A stretch of 55,005 nucleotides of DNA from Paracoccus sp. IB05 (GCF_016405985.1 NZ_JAEFCF010000036.1:1-55005); one strand, 5' to 3'. Positions 25,750 through 35,170 are shown, numbered from the stretch's first letter. The notes: generated by a model from the letters alone, not told the origin. Numbers and translations: made by a program.

Positions 25750-26727
25750 TCAGATCATCCCCGCCGGCAGTTTTGCGGCCTGGGCCTGGCCCGCCTTACC
25801 GGAGCTTTCGCGGGGAGGTTTTCCGGCACTGACGGCCACTGTGCGGGCAAGGGCCCGGTCTGGCGCCTGATCGCGGATCGCTTCTATGATTGACATGACA
25901 GCCGGGCTGCTGGCGGCCGTCTCTGGGAAAACCGCGTGCAGCGTGCTGACAGCGGTCAGATCGGGCGGGCACAGGACCGCGACCCCCCTCGTCACGGAGG
26001 CCACGCTTTCCGGGACGAGGCTGTAGCCGCAACCGGCCGAGACCAGTGCGACCATTGTCAGGGTGGAGCCCACAACCTGCGACACTTCGGGCGAGAAACC
26101 GGCCGTCATGCAGGCCCCCATGACAGCATCGAAATAGCCTGGTCCAATATCGCGCGAAAAGAAGACAAAGGGTTCAATGGCCAGATCCGCCAGGCGCAGC
26201 GTCGGATCACCGACCCGGGGATGATCCTCGGCCAGCACGAGGACGAGACGGTCAACCGACACTTCTTCCGTTACAAAACCCGGCGCGCGCCAGGGGCCGC
26301 GGATCAGAGCGACATCCAGTTCGCCCTCCAGCAGCATCTCGCCCTGGCGCACCGAATTCGCCTCGGTCAGACGAAGCTCGGTTTCGGGCCAGGATTCGCG
26401 GAACCCTTTCAGGATCGCCGGCAGCAGCACCGAGGACGAGCTGACAAAGCCGAGGCGGAGCGTCTCGCCTTCGGCACGCTGCACGGCACCGAAAGCGATT
26501 TCGGCGGCTTTGAGCGCGCGCCGCGCATGGGGAAGGAGCCGGCGCCCTGCCGGGGTCAGTCTGACGCCTTTGGTATCGCGGTTGAACAGCGCCTGTCCGA
26601 CATAGTCCTCAAGCTGGCGGATCTGCTGTGACAAGGGCGGTTGCGAGATATGCAGTTTTTGCGCTGCATTGCGGAAATGCAGTTCCTCTGCGACGGCGAC
26701 GAAATATCTAAGCTGACGCAGATCCAT
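25750..26727 (-). CDS. LysR-family transcriptional regulator of the amidohydrolase/Pot operon
   Basis: This 325-residue LysR protein begins MDLRQLRYFVAVAEELHFRNAA with recognition helix QPPLSQQIRQLEDYVG, and has an effector domain from about 90. The opening and the GYSLVPESVASV stretch resemble BenM/CatM-type regulators. It is transcribed in the same direction as, and just upstream of, the operon at 25591-17988 and probably activates it through the palindrome at 25702. The start is the ATG at 26727. Confidence 0.9.
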   Translation of the reverse strand: MDLRQLRYFVAVAEELHFRNAAQKLHISQPPLSQQIRQLEDYVGQALFNRDTKGVRLTPAGRRLLPHARRALKAAEIAFGAVQRAEGETLRLGFVSSSSVLLPAILKGFRESWPETELRLTEANSVRQGEMLLEGELDVALIRGPWRAPGFVTEEVSVDRLVLVLAEDHPRVGDPTLRLADLAIEPFVFFSRDIGPGYFDAVMGACMTAGFSPEVSQVVGSTLTMVALVSAGCGYSLVPESVASVTRGVAVLCPPDLTAVSTLHAVFPETAASSPAVMSIIEAIRDQAPDRALARTVAVSAGKPPRESSGKAGQAQAAKLPAGMI

Positions 26728-27300
26728 ATATCATCAACTCCCTTGCGGCAGAATATGAGATGGGCGGGGGCACAGAAATTCTGGCAGGCCCGGTGAAGTC
26801 GCTGACTATAAGACTGGATCCGGGCGCCAACTACCTGGGGTATCGGAACCATGTTCTCTTCTTCTTCGCTTGCATAGGGTTAACCTGCTAAAGGTTCCCC
26901 ATATCGCAAAGTTGGACCCGATCTGAGCGGGTCAGCAGCGCCGGTGACAGGTTTCTCATGCGGCGGGGAAAGCAGCAGTGATCTGCTGCCGGTTTCACGT
27001 GCCGTCTGAGCGGCTAGCAGAAACGCCCGGTATAGTCGGAGGCGTCAGCACGCCCGCCGCCACAGCGCGGTGACGATCTGTCATCAGCCTGGCGCCCGCA
27101 ATGAAGGGCGCCGCTACTACGGGCAATGGGGAAGGTGCCATGTAAGGAAGGCCGGAAACCAGAAAACCGGTGGCCATGAGAAGAAGGGTCACAAATGAAC
27201 AGGACCCGTCACTGAGAACCCCCTCCGCGAAACCTCGCCCGGAAGCGCCTTATGGGCCGCCTGCGGGTGGGATGACTGGTTCGGGGCTGCGCCCGTGCCC
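26728..27300. other. Gap with no recognisable gene
   Basis: The stretch includes the probable promoter of the LysR gene (26728-26900, moderately AT-rich). The rest has open frames only in shadow-like patterns. A 65-codon hydrophobic frame on the - strand at 26995-27192 looks like part of a membrane protein but has no family signature. I call nothing here. Confidence 0.35.
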
Positions 27301-27309
27301 CTTCAGGCG

Positions 27310-27780
27310 GGCTGATGGCGGATGTCATGGGCGTGCTCGACCGGCTGCTCCTGCGGCTTTGCCACAACTGGCATCGGCCCGGATGGAGGCGCGCGCCGTC
27401 CCGCCGGAACTGCAGCGCGTGGACCGCCCGGTCGTGGTGGTCGATGTGAGTTTCGCCCGCGCAATGCGCGACCGGGACCGGATCCCGGCTTCATTCCTCA
27501 AAGGGATCGACGGGCTGCGCCTCACCGCCACAATGACCGGGCCATCGGCCCCGAGCAGATCGGCAAGGCCTAGGGGCGGGCCGGGGATGAGCTTCCGGAC
27601 CTGATCTCCCGAACCTGATGTCCCGGATCGGCAACCGGCTCGGGTTTGGCACCGTGCAGCGTTTCCAGCCCGCCAGCAGCGGCCTTCCTGAGCGCAGTTT
27701 CGTGACCGTCCCGGCCGATTGCGCTGTGGCAAAGCCGTTCCCGCCAGGGTGTTGCCGCCGCATGGCCGTCTTCCTCGAGA
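27310..27780 (+). pseudogene. imuB: imuB-like (DNA polymerase Y-family) remnant
   Basis: Read across three frames, the sequence matches the C-terminal half of ImuB, the catalytically inactive polymerase partner of the DnaE2 mutagenesis system. Recognisable parts are VLDRLLLRLCH; MEARAV, LQRVDRPVVVVDVSFARAMRD and FLKGID; GLRLTATMTGP; GPEQIGKA; and DELPDLISR. The last is SRIGNRLGFGTVQRFQPASS followed by LPERSF. At least three frame changes and a missing N-terminal half make it non-functional. The 3' end abuts the GntR gene on the other strand. Confidence 0.7.
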
Positions 27781-27793
27781 CAGGTCAGGGCGA

Positions 27794-28396
27794 TCAGTTC
27801 AACCGGTTCAGGTGACGTTCGAGAATGGCTGAAGCAGCTTTGGTATCATGGCGGCGGATGGCGACCATGATACCATAATGATCATTGTCGACGCGCGGTT
27901 TCCACCGTTTGCTGTAATGGACAAGGATATAGCGCGCCGCCAGATTTTGCATACTCTCGACCGCTTCCAGCAGCCGGGGCATCTCGCAGGCCTCATAGAT
28001 CTTCATATGGAAGGCGCGGTTAAGCTCTTCCCAGTCAAAGATATTCTGCGCCTGGTCACAGGCCTGGCGCAGGGCGTCGGCCTCGCGCACCTGGCCGGGG
28101 GTGAGATTGGGCACGGAATGAAGCAAGGTCAGCGGCTCGAGCGCCAGCCGCATCAGCTTCAGCTCCCTTTGCGCCATAGGGTCAAGTGGCGCAACCTGCA
28201 TTCCCCTGTTGTGCTGTGACACGACCAGGCCGCGCGCGACCAGTTTCAGCAGCGCCTCCCGCACAGGGACATGGCTGGCACCGAATTCGGCGGCGAGATA
28301 ATCCTGTCGGAGCTTTTCACCCGCCATCAGCTCGCCACGGATGATGCGTCTTGCCAGTTCATCCGCGATCAGCTGTGGCGTTGGGACGGCTGGCAT
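27794..28396 (-). CDS. bioR: GntR-family regulator with FCD domain, probable BioR
   Basis: This 200-residue regulator has a GntR winged helix (ADELARRIIRGELMAGEKLRQ, FGASHVPVREALLKLVARG) and an FCD effector domain with the histidines expected for its metal/ligand site (FHMKIYE, HYGIMVAIRRHD). It lies 62 bases downstream of bioC on the same strand, and BioR-like boxes occur before bioB, so a biotin-repressor role is likely. BioR in Paracoccus and relatives is a GntR protein acting on such boxes. The frame is open to 28480, but ATG at 28396 fits the domain start. If it is not BioR, it is a generic GntR/FCD regulator. Confidence 0.75.
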   Translation of the reverse strand: MPAVPTPQLIADELARRIIRGELMAGEKLRQDYLAAEFGASHVPVREALLKLVARGLVVSQHNRGMQVAPLDPMAQRELKLMRLALEPLTLLHSVPNLTPGQVREADALRQACDQAQNIFDWEELNRAFHMKIYEACEMPRLLEAVESMQNLAARYILVHYSKRWKPRVDNDHYGIMVAIRRHDTKAASAILERHLNRLN

Positions 28397-28458
28397 GACG
28401 TCGATCAACCTTGGTGGGGACGGAGGGAAAGAGCGAGGCGGGCGCCGTAAAGGGCCGT

Positions 28459-29190
28459 CTATGATCTGCGGGCAATACAATAAGACGGGCGATAGGTCAA
28501 AGTGGGCGGCCCTGCCGCGTTGATCTCTCGCAGCAGGCCGCGCAGCCGGCCCGGCGCAAGCCGCCCTGCGGCAAAGCCGTTCACGCCGCTGGCGCGCAGA
28601 TGCGCAAAAAGATCTTCGGCGCTTTCGAACTGCAGGGTGATGGCCTCATCGCGGAAGACAAGAACCTCCATCGCGGCGGGCAGGGCATCACATATGCCGG
28701 CAGCGTTTAGATAGGAGGGCGCCCCCCGGGGCAGGCCCCAGCCGGAAAATTCGGGGAAATTGTCGGGGCCAAAGCCTGACAGCGCCAGCAGGCCCGCGGG
28801 GCGCAGGGCCTGCCCCGCTTTGGCCAGCAAGGCGCGCGGATCGGCGATCCATTGCAGCATCGAGGCGCTGGCGAGCAGATCCAGATCGCGCGGGAAATCA
28901 CAGGCGGCGGCGTCTCCGGGCAGAGGATATACCCGCCCATGCCCCGGCCAGGCCAGCTGCGGCAGCGGGGCGACAAGATCATTCAGCCAGATGTCCTCGG
29001 GGCACAGGCGCGCAAGTTGCCGTGTCAGAAGGCCGGTGCCATGGCCCAGTTCCAGCACCCTGCGGGCGGTGCTGATATGGGAGAAGATGCCTTCGGCCAG
29101 GCGTCCGGCGATCCGGGCCTGCGCCAGCGCCGCCCCTTCGTAGCTGTGATGATGGCGGGAAAACTCCGCCGCGATCCGCGCCATCATCAT
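28459..29190 (-). CDS. bioC: Malonyl-ACP O-methyltransferase BioC
   Basis: This 243-residue SAM-dependent methyltransferase would methylate malonyl-ACP to open pimelate synthesis. Motif I reads VLELGHGTGLL near residue 44, the acidic LNDLVAPL follows, and SASMLQWIADP is typical of BioC. It shares ATGA with the bioG stop. As the last gene of bioBFDAGC it pairs with BioG, which removes the methyl group at the end. Motif I has histidine where a small residue is common (ELGHGTG), which is tolerated. Confidence 0.88.
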   Translation of the reverse strand: MMMARIAAEFSRHHHSYEGAALAQARIAGRLAEGIFSHISTARRVLELGHGTGLLTRQLARLCPEDIWLNDLVAPLPQLAWPGHGRVYPLPGDAAACDFPRDLDLLASASMLQWIADPRALLAKAGQALRPAGLLALSGFGPDNFPEFSGWGLPRGAPSYLNAAGICDALPAAMEVLVFRDEAITLQFESAEDLFAHLRASGVNGFAAGRLAPGRLRGLLREINAAGPPTLTYRPSYCIARRS

Positions 29191-29780
29191 CTGAACTCGC
29201 TCCAGTCCCGCCAGAGGGGAAAGGGATTATGGCCGCAGTCGAGCCAGGTGATCTGCCGCTCCGGCCAGCCCGCGACCATTCCGCGTTGTGGAAAGATACG
29301 GTCGCGCCGCCCGGCAATGATATGGGTGAATGCGGCGGCGGGGGCGGCCTCGCGCAGGGCAAGATGTTGCAGTTCCAGCGCGAGGGCGTCGATATCTGTG
29401 TGTGGCGGCAGAGCGGCCCCGGCGCGGCGGGCGAAGCGCTGCAGGCTCTCTGCGGTGAGTGACGCCGCCGTGGCGTCATAGGTCTCGGGGCCGATGGCCG
29501 CGCACGGATCGGGCGCGCCGCAGATGGCGGTGGCCCGCGCCGGGGCCAGATGATCCAGATGGCGCGCGGCGACAGCCACCCCCATCGACCAGGCAATCAC
29601 ATGCAGCCGGCGATAGGGGCGCAGCAACGCCACGGGCAGGGTTTCATCGCGGTAATCGTCGAGAGCCAGCACATCTTCGCCGCCTTGCATGTGCTGAACA
29701 GCGGCTGCACCGACGGCCCAGCCGCCATAGAACAGGATCAGATCTTCGCTGCCGGATCTTTGCAGCCATTGCGCCCGCAT
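29187..29780 (-). CDS. bioG: Pimeloyl-ACP methyl ester esterase BioG
   Basis: This 197-residue alpha/beta hydrolase is of the BioG (DUF452) type and would hydrolyse pimeloyl-ACP methyl ester, releasing pimeloyl-ACP for BioF. The nucleophile elbow is AWSMG (Ser65), the late GRRDRIFP holds the acid, and DCGHNPF the histidine. BioG replaces BioH in this lineage. The gene abuts bioA (sharing one base) and bioC (ATGA). Confidence 0.87.
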   Translation of the reverse strand: MRAQWLQRSGSEDLILFYGGWAVGAAAVQHMQGGEDVLALDDYRDETLPVALLRPYRRLHVIAWSMGVAVAARHLDHLAPARATAICGAPDPCAAIGPETYDATAASLTAESLQRFARRAGAALPPHTDIDALALELQHLALREAAPAAAFTHIIAGRRDRIFPQRGMVAGWPERQITWLDCGHNPFPLWRDWSEFR

Positions 29781-31048
29781 CAGAGCCCCTTTGCGATGGC
29801 AAGCATGGCCGCGCTGACCTTTGTCAGCTCGTCCGGGCGGATCGTCAGCGGCGGCATGGCATAGAGCAGCCTGCCGAAGGGCCGCAGCCAGACGCCGGTC
29901 TCAGCGCAAAAGCGGTGCACCTTGTCCATCGGCAGGGGCGCTTTCATCTCGATCACCCCGATGGCGCCCAGAACCCGGAGGTCCGCAACCGATGGCAGGT
30001 CGGCCGCGGGCGCGAGGTCACGCTGCAGCTGCGCGCCGATGCTGCGGGCCCTGGCGCTCCAGTCCGCGCTTTGCCACAGATCCATTGCGGCGGCGGCAAC
30101 GGCGCAGGCCAGCGGATTGGCCATAAAGGTCGGGCCATGCATCAAAGTGCCTGCCTCCCGCGCCAGATCACCGGTGGCAATGGTGGCGGCCAGGCTCATC
30201 ATGCCGCCGGTCAGTGCCTTGCCAAGGCACATGATATCGGGCCTGACCCCTGCCAGATCGGCTGCAAAGGGGGCGCCGGTGCGGCTGAAGCCGGTGGCGA
30301 TTTCATCGAAGATCAGCAACACGCCATAGCGGTCACAGATCGCCCGCAGGCCCCTGAGATAGGCGGGGTGGTAGAAATACATCCCCCCTGCGCCCTGGAC
30401 GACTGGTTCGATGATGAAGGCGGCAATCTCTGCGTCATGGCGGCATAGCAGCGCCTCGACCTCGCCCAGCCCGTTCAGCGCCGGGTCCTCGGGCCAGGCG
30501 GCGCCATGGGGCACTGGCGGGCGGGCGGCGAAGTGCTGCGGCGCAATGGCCCGCCCGAAATGGCTGTGCATGCCGGTCTCGGGATCGCAAAGGCTCATCG
30601 CCTTCCAGGTGTCACCGTGATAGCCGCCGCGCACGGTCGCCAGGGCGGTGCGGCTGCGATGGCCACGAGCGATCTGGACCTGAATGGCGAGTTTCACCGC
30701 CACCTCCACCGCCACCGAGCCACTGTCGGCATAGAAGATCCGGTCGAGCCCCTCAGGCAAAACAGCTGTCAGCCGGCGGCTCAGATCGATGGCCGGCTGA
30801 TGGGTCAGCCCGCCGAACATGACATGCGGCAGCCGTGCCGCCTGGTCTTGCAGGGCTTTGACCAGCGGGGGCGGCGCATGGCCAAAGGCCGCGCACCACC
30901 AGGAGGACATGGCGTCGATCATCCGCCGGCCATCGTCGAGCGTCAGCCAGATGCCCTCGGCCCGCTCGACCCTGTGCTGTGGCGCCGGCCGCGCAATCGA
31001 GCTGTAGGGATGCCAGATATGGCTGCGGTCAAAGGCCAGATCCTCCAT
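29780..31048 (-). CDS. bioA: Adenosylmethionine-8-amino-7-oxononanoate aminotransferase BioA
   Basis: This 422-residue PLP-dependent class III aminotransferase converts KAPA to DAPA with SAM as amino donor. It shows MEDLAFDRSHIWHPYSS at the start (HPYSS is a BioA marker), SSWWCAAFGHAPP, the cofactor aspartate in LLIFDEIATGF, and the PLP lysine in CLGKALTGG. The open frame runs upstream to 31318 inside bioD, but ATG at 31048 overlaps the bioD stop and gives normal length. Confidence 0.92.
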   Translation of the reverse strand: MEDLAFDRSHIWHPYSSIARPAPQHRVERAEGIWLTLDDGRRMIDAMSSWWCAAFGHAPPPLVKALQDQAARLPHVMFGGLTHQPAIDLSRRLTAVLPEGLDRIFYADSGSVAVEVAVKLAIQVQIARGHRSRTALATVRGGYHGDTWKAMSLCDPETGMHSHFGRAIAPQHFAARPPVPHGAAWPEDPALNGLGEVEALLCRHDAEIAAFIIEPVVQGAGGMYFYHPAYLRGLRAICDRYGVLLIFDEIATGFSRTGAPFAADLAGVRPDIMCLGKALTGGMMSLAATIATGDLAREAGTLMHGPTFMANPLACAVAAAAMDLWQSADWSARARSIGAQLQRDLAPAADLPSVADLRVLGAIGVIEMKAPLPMDKVHRFCAETGVWLRPFGRLLYAMPPLTIRPDELTKVSAAMLAIAKGL

Positions 31049-31665
31049 CACAGCGCGGCCTTTATGGCGCCGAGGTCGATGCCCTGAAAGGCCTGTTCCA
31101 GCGCGGGGCGGGTGACATGCGCCAGGCGCGGCAGCCGGCCGAGGGATGGCAGGGCGGCGATCCGGCTGATGGTCTGCTGGCTGTCCTGCATTTCCGCGCC
31201 GATAAAGACGATGCCCAGCAGCGGCAGGCGGCGCGCGCGCAGGGCTTCGATCGTCAGCAGGCTGTGATTGATGGTGCCAAGTGCGGTCCGTGCCACCAAG
31301 ATCACCGGGGCCTGCCATTGCGCCATCTGATCGGCGTATAGGAAACTGCCGTCCAGCGGCACCAGCGCCCCGCCCGCCCCCTCGACCACCAGAGCGCCGT
31401 CAATCCTGGGCAGGGGCATCGCGCCGATCCTGACCCCCTCGCGCGCCGCCGCATGATGCGGCGAAGCGGGGAGCTTCAGCCGATATGCCTCGGGCAGGGT
31501 GGGGCGGCCGGTCAGGCGGGCGACGGTCTCGCTGTCGGTCTCTTCATCAAGCCCGGCCTGGACGGGTTTCCAATAGCTTGCCTGCAAAGCCAGGGTCAGC
31601 CCGGCGCTGAACACGGTCTTGCCGATACCGGTATCGGTGCCGGTGATGATGACGGCAGAACTCAT
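31048..31665 (-). CDS. bioD: Dethiobiotin synthetase BioD
   Basis: This 205-residue ATP-dependent carboxylase closes the ureido ring of dethiobiotin. The P-loop TGTDTGIGKT sits at residues 8-17, WKPVQAG near 33 and VEGAGGALVPL near 115, all standard. The ATG overlaps the bioF stop by four bases. Length is typical. Confidence 0.92.
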   Translation of the reverse strand: MSSAVIITGTDTGIGKTVFSAGLTLALQASYWKPVQAGLDEETDSETVARLTGRPTLPEAYRLKLPASPHHAAAREGVRIGAMPLPRIDGALVVEGAGGALVPLDGSFLYADQMAQWQAPVILVARTALGTINHSLLTIEALRARRLPLLGIVFIGAEMQDSQQTISRIAALPSLGRLPRLAHVTRPALEQAFQGIDLGAIKAAL

Positions 31666-32795
31666 ATCGGCCCCCGGATTCTCATTCCCGCAATGGCGGT
31701 GAAAAGCGCATCAATATCCGTGACTTGCAGCCCGCCGGTGATCGAGATGCGCAGGCGCGCGGTGCCTTTCGCCACGGTGGGCGGGCGGATGGCGCGAATA
31801 TCGAAACCCGCCTCGCGCAGGTGACGCGCGGCCCCGAGCGCCGCGTGGTCCTCCCCGAGGATCAGAGGCAGGATCTGGCTGCGGCCGAGGTTCAGCCCTG
31901 CGCTGCTGGCGGCGCGATGGGCATGGAGGCGCAGGGTTTCGGCATGCCCGATCAGGGCGGGCCGTGTCTGCACCAGCAAAAGCGCCGCGCGCACCGCTGC
32001 CGCAACCAGCGGCGAGGGGGCGGTGGCATAGATAAAGGGGCGCGCGCGGTTGATCAGCGTCTCGGTCACGATGCGCCCGGCGCAGATCAGCGCGCCGCTG
32101 GCCCCGAGCGCCTTGCCGCAGGTATGGACCACAACCGAGGCAACATCGTCCGGCACATCGGCAAGCCCGCGCCCCATCGGCCCGTAAAGCCCGGTGGCAT
32201 GGGCCTCATCGAGGACCAGAACCGCGTCGCACGCCCGCGCCAGAGATATGAAATCCGCCAGTGGCGCGAAATCGCCATCCATCGAACAGAGCGTCTCAAG
32301 CGCGATCCAGATCCGCCCCGAGCCGCCTCTGGCGCGCCAGTCGCGGATCTGATCCTCAGCATGCTGCGCGTCATTATGGCGGAACTGCTGGTTCTGCGCC
32401 GGGCCAAGCCGCATCCCCTCATGCACACTGGCATGGATCCCTGCATCATAAAGCACCAGATCATCCGCCATCGGCAGGGCCGAGAAGATCGCCTGATTGG
32501 CCTGAAAACCGCCGCCCATGAACAGGCAGGACTCAGTGCCGAAGAAATCGGCGGCCTCGGCCTCCAGCGCTGCAAATTCCGGATCATTGCCGCGCAACAG
32601 CCGCGATCCGCCCGACCCCACGGGCACACCGCGGGCGATGGCCGCCTGCACCGCTTCGGCGAGGGCGGCGGATGCGCTCAGGCCCAGATAGTCATTCGAG
32701 GCAAAGTCACGCCCCAGAGCCGGCAGCAGCGCGCGGGCGCGCCCCCGCGCTGCCGTGACCGCAAGCCGTTCGGCATGGCGGGGAAACAGGCTCAC
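31662..32795 (-). CDS. bioF: 8-amino-7-oxononanoate synthase BioF
   Basis: This 377-residue PLP enzyme condenses pimeloyl-ACP and alanine. Recognisable parts are [21 protein letters not shown], the cofactor region [19 protein letters not shown] and the PLP lysine in [12 protein letters not shown]. It starts with GTG (32795), sharing GTGA with the bioB stop. Length is close to the family norm. Confidence 0.92.
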   Translation of the reverse strand: MSLFPRHAERLAVTAARGRARALLPALGRDFASNDYLGLSASAALAEAVQAAIARGVPVGSGGSRLLRGNDPEFAALEAEAADFFGTESCLFMGGGFQANQAIFSALPMADDLVLYDAGIHASVHEGMRLGPAQNQQFRHNDAQHAEDQIRDWRARGGSGRIWIALETLCSMDGDFAPLADFISLARACDAVLVLDEAHATGLYGPMGRGLADVPDDVASVVVHTCGKALGASGALICAGRIVTETLINRARPFIYATAPSPLVAAAVRAALLLVQTRPALIGHAETLRLHAHRAASSAGLNLGRSQILPLILGEDHAALGAARHLREAGFDIRAIRPPTVAKGTARLRISITGGLQVTDIDALFTAIAGMRIRGPI

Positions 32796-33739
32796 GCCGC
32801 CGCCCCACAGGGGCGCAGCACTTCGGCGCGCAGGCCGAGCCTTGCGAAAAGCTGTGCGTCTTTGCTGTCGCCGGGATTATCCGCCGTCAGCAGCGTATCG
32901 CCGACAAAGATCGAATTGGCGCCGGCGAAAAAGCACATCGCCTGCAGCTCATCCGACATCGCGCTGCGCCCCGCCGAAAGCCGGACATAGGATTTCGGTG
33001 CCAGGATGCGCATGGTGGCAATCGTGCGCACCATCTCGATCGGGTCAAGCGGTGGCACATCGGCCAGGGGCGTGCCTGCCATCGGCATCAACATGTTGAT
33101 CGGGATGGATTTCGGCGGCTCGGGCAGATCGGCCAGGGTCTGGATCATCGCGATCCGGTCCTCAGGGCTCTCGCCCATGCCGATGATCCCGCCGGAACAG
33201 ACATTGATCCCGGCCAGGCGGACCCGCTCCAGCGTCTCCAGCCGGTCGGCAAAGCTGCGGGTGGTGATGATCGAGGGGTAAAAGCTCTCGGAAGTGTCGA
33301 TATTGTGGTTGTAATAGTCCAGCCCCGCGGCCCTGAGCTGCACCACCTGGGCATCATCCAGCATCCCCAGTGTCATGCAGGTCTCAAGCCCGAGGGCCTT
33401 CACCCCCTCGACCATGGCGATGACCGCCTTCATGTCGCGCGCTTTCGGCGAGCGCCACCCGGCGCCCATGCAATAGCGCGTCGCCCCGGCGTCTTTGGCC
33501 TTTTTCGCCTCGGCCAGAACCTTCTGCACCTCCATCATTTTCGAGGCGCTGAGCTGCGACCCGTTGCGCGCCGATTGCGCACAATAGGCGCAGTCTTCCG
33601 GGCAGCCGCCGGTTTTGATCGACAGGAGTTTCGCGCATTGGATGCGGTTCGGGTCGAAGTTTGCCCGATGCACGCTCTGGGCGCGGAACAGCAGATCCAT
33701 CAGGGGCAGATTATAGACAGAGCTCGCACGCATTTGCAT
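32792..33739 (-). CDS. bioB: Biotin synthase BioB
   Basis: This 315-residue radical SAM enzyme inserts sulfur into dethiobiotin. The radical SAM cluster is C46-P-E-D-C50-A-Y-C53. [12 protein letters not shown] and [10 protein letters not shown] are strongly conserved BioB motifs, as is [12 protein letters not shown] near the C-terminus. It is the first gene of the bioBFDAGC operon. GGAGG precedes the ATG at 33739. Confidence 0.94.
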   Translation of the reverse strand: MQMRASSVYNLPLMDLLFRAQSVHRANFDPNRIQCAKLLSIKTGGCPEDCAYCAQSARNGSQLSASKMMEVQKVLAEAKKAKDAGATRYCMGAGWRSPKARDMKAVIAMVEGVKALGLETCMTLGMLDDAQVVQLRAAGLDYYNHNIDTSESFYPSIITTRSFADRLETLERVRLAGINVCSGGIIGMGESPEDRIAMIQTLADLPEPPKSIPINMLMPMAGTPLADVPPLDPIEMVRTIATMRILAPKSYVRLSAGRSAMSDELQAMCFFAGANSIFVGDTLLTADNPGDSKDAQLFARLGLRAEVLRPCGAAA

Positions 33740-33804
33740 CGGGGTCCTCCGGCAGGGCTGCGATCAAGCAGACAGGGATCCGGACGCGCGCTCAATTTGC
33801 AAAG

Positions 33805-33814
33805 CTATCTATTA
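33805..33814 (-). promoter_or_regulatory. BioR-like operator box 1 (upstream of bioB)
   Basis: CTATCTATTA (complement TAATAGATAG) matches the BioR consensus TTATCTATAA at 8 of 10 positions. It lies 66 bases upstream of the bioB start, in an AT-rich stretch that should hold the promoter. Repression by the GntR protein at 27794 is inferred. Confidence 0.6.
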
Positions 33815-33904
33815 TTCGACCCAGGGCTGAATTTATTTTAATATTTAAAATCAAATATATAAATCATAATTTGCGTGGATCGCGAGTGGCAGGGTCCTTC
33901 CGCT

Positions 33905-33914
33905 TTGTCTATAA
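33905..33914 (-). promoter_or_regulatory. BioR-like operator box 2
   Basis: TTGTCTATAA matches TTATCTATAA at 9 of 10 positions. It overlaps the 12-base palindrome ATAATATATTAT (33911-33922) and lies about 100 bases upstream of box 1. The block 33826-33926 between and beside the boxes is far more AT-rich than the rest of the window, as expected for a promoter. Confidence 0.6.
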
Positions 33915-34086
33915 TATATTATCCGCATCCCGTGTTTCTGCGGCGCTGCAAACCGCGCCATCATCCGGCCTTGGATCGCAGGCTCCGCAGGCTCCGCAGG
34001 CCACGGCCCGGTGATGGGAGGGCCATCGCAAAATCCGCTCTTTGACCCCATCCTCCGTCTTTGGCTGGCATCCCGTCGCGGCCTGT

Positions 34087-34116
34087 CCCGGATCACCATG
34101 CAAGTGGTGATCCGGG
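34087..34116 (-). terminator. Perfect 12-bp stem-loop after the AfuA-like gene
   Basis: CCCGGATCACCA (34087-34098) and TGGTGATCCGGG (34105-34116) are perfect inverted complements around a TGCAAG loop, nine bases after the stop of the binding-protein gene on the - strand. No U-run follows in that direction. It most likely ends the transporter operon and insulates the bio promoter. Confidence 0.65.
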
Positions 34117-34124
34117 TGATTGCC

Positions 34125-35105
34125 TCACTCGACGTCACCGGCTTTGGGCAGCGCCGCCCAGTCTGCAAGGAAGGCGTCGCGGTTTGCTGCCGCCTCGGCC
34201 TCATCCAGCGCAAAGGTCCTGATGTCGCTGATTTCGGGCAGGCCGACGTGATCGGCCACGGTGATGTCGGTGCGGCTGGGGCGACGGAAGGCCACCTTCA
34301 GGAGCGCAATCTGCGCGTCTTTCGACAGCAGCGCGTCGATGGTGGCTTTGGCCGCCTCGCCCGCCGGGGCGTTCCTGATCAATGCGGCATATTCCGGCGA
34401 AGTGAAGGTGCCATCCGCCGGATAGACCAGCAACAGTTCGGTCTGCCCGCCATCGATATAGGCGTAGCTGTTGGTCTCATAGGTCAGCCCAACGGTATAT
34501 TCGCCCATCGCCACACCTCTCGGCACATTCGAGGACGAGCCGGACACCACCATATTCGACACCACCGCCTTGTAGGTCGCCTCATCCAGGAGCTTCGACA
34601 GGCCCCAGACGATCGTATAGCCGGTAGAGCTGTTCGCCGGATCGGCCAGGATGATGCGGCCATTCCAGGCCGGATCCGCCAGATCGGCCCAGGTCTGCGG
34701 TGCGGCCTGACCGTCCAGCTGGTCGGTATTCACCAGCATCGTCACCACATGCAGGTTTGCCGGCAGGAACAGATCGCCCGGATAGCGCAGCTCGGGCAGC
34801 ATCGCCTCGAGCGCGGGCGAGGCATAGGGCTCGAAGAGGCCCTCATAGGCGCCCAGCGTATTGGCGGAAGATGACCAGAACACATCGGCCTGTGGCGCCG
34901 GGGCCTCGGCCTCGACCCGGCGCAAGAGCACGCCCGAACCGCCCGTGATCACGCCAAGACTGGCACCTGCCTGTTCCCTGACGGCGGCCTGCACTGCCTC
35001 ATAGGCCGGGACCGGGTTCGAGGTGTAAAGCACCGGATCAGCGAAGGCTGCCGGCACCAGCGCGGCGGTCAGCAGGGCGGCGAGCGGGGTGGATTTCATG
35101 AACAT
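34125..35105 (-). CDS. Periplasmic binding protein of an AfuA/FbpA-type ABC transporter
   Basis: This exported binding protein of about 326 residues has a signal peptide (MKSTPLAALLTAALVPAAFA). The mature protein begins DPVLYTSNPVPAYEAVQAA, the type 2 fold used by ferric, phosphonate and sugar-phosphate binders. The iron-binding tyrosine pair of FbpA is not evident. ATG at 35105 lies seven bases after AAAGG and fits best; 35111 and 35099 are alternatives. With the phosphatase at 37914 and the DeoR regulator at 38964 the substrate is more likely a phosphorylated sugar or polyol, as for AfuABC, than iron. That is inference from context. Confidence 0.85.
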   Translation of the reverse strand: MFMKSTPLAALLTAALVPAAFADPVLYTSNPVPAYEAVQAAVREQAGASLGVITGGSGVLLRRVEAEAPAPQADVFWSSSANTLGAYEGLFEPYASPALEAMLPELRYPGDLFLPANLHVVTMLVNTDQLDGQAAPQTWADLADPAWNGRIILADPANSSTGYTIVWGLSKLLDEATYKAVVSNMVVSGSSSNVPRGVAMGEYTVGLTYETNSYAYIDGGQTELLLVYPADGTFTSPEYAALIRNAPAGEAAKATIDALLSKDAQIALLKVAFRRPSRTDITVADHVGLPEISDIRTFALDEAEAAANRDAFLADWAALPKAGDVE

Positions 35106-35170
35106 CGTCATACCTTTCTGTCGAAATTTATATTCTGGGCCGGGGCCGCATTGCCGCGCCCCCGGCAAGG

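Noticed and set aside
31048-31318. Upstream extension of bioA into bioD
   Set aside because: The extra N-terminus is basic and proline-rich with no BioA similarity; ATG at 31048 overlapping the bioD stop gives the normal length.
33826-33930. AT-rich block considered as a replication origin or phage attachment site
   Set aside because: It is short, lies directly upstream of bioB and contains BioR-like boxes, so a promoter explains it. No iterons, DnaA-box cluster or integrase gene are present.
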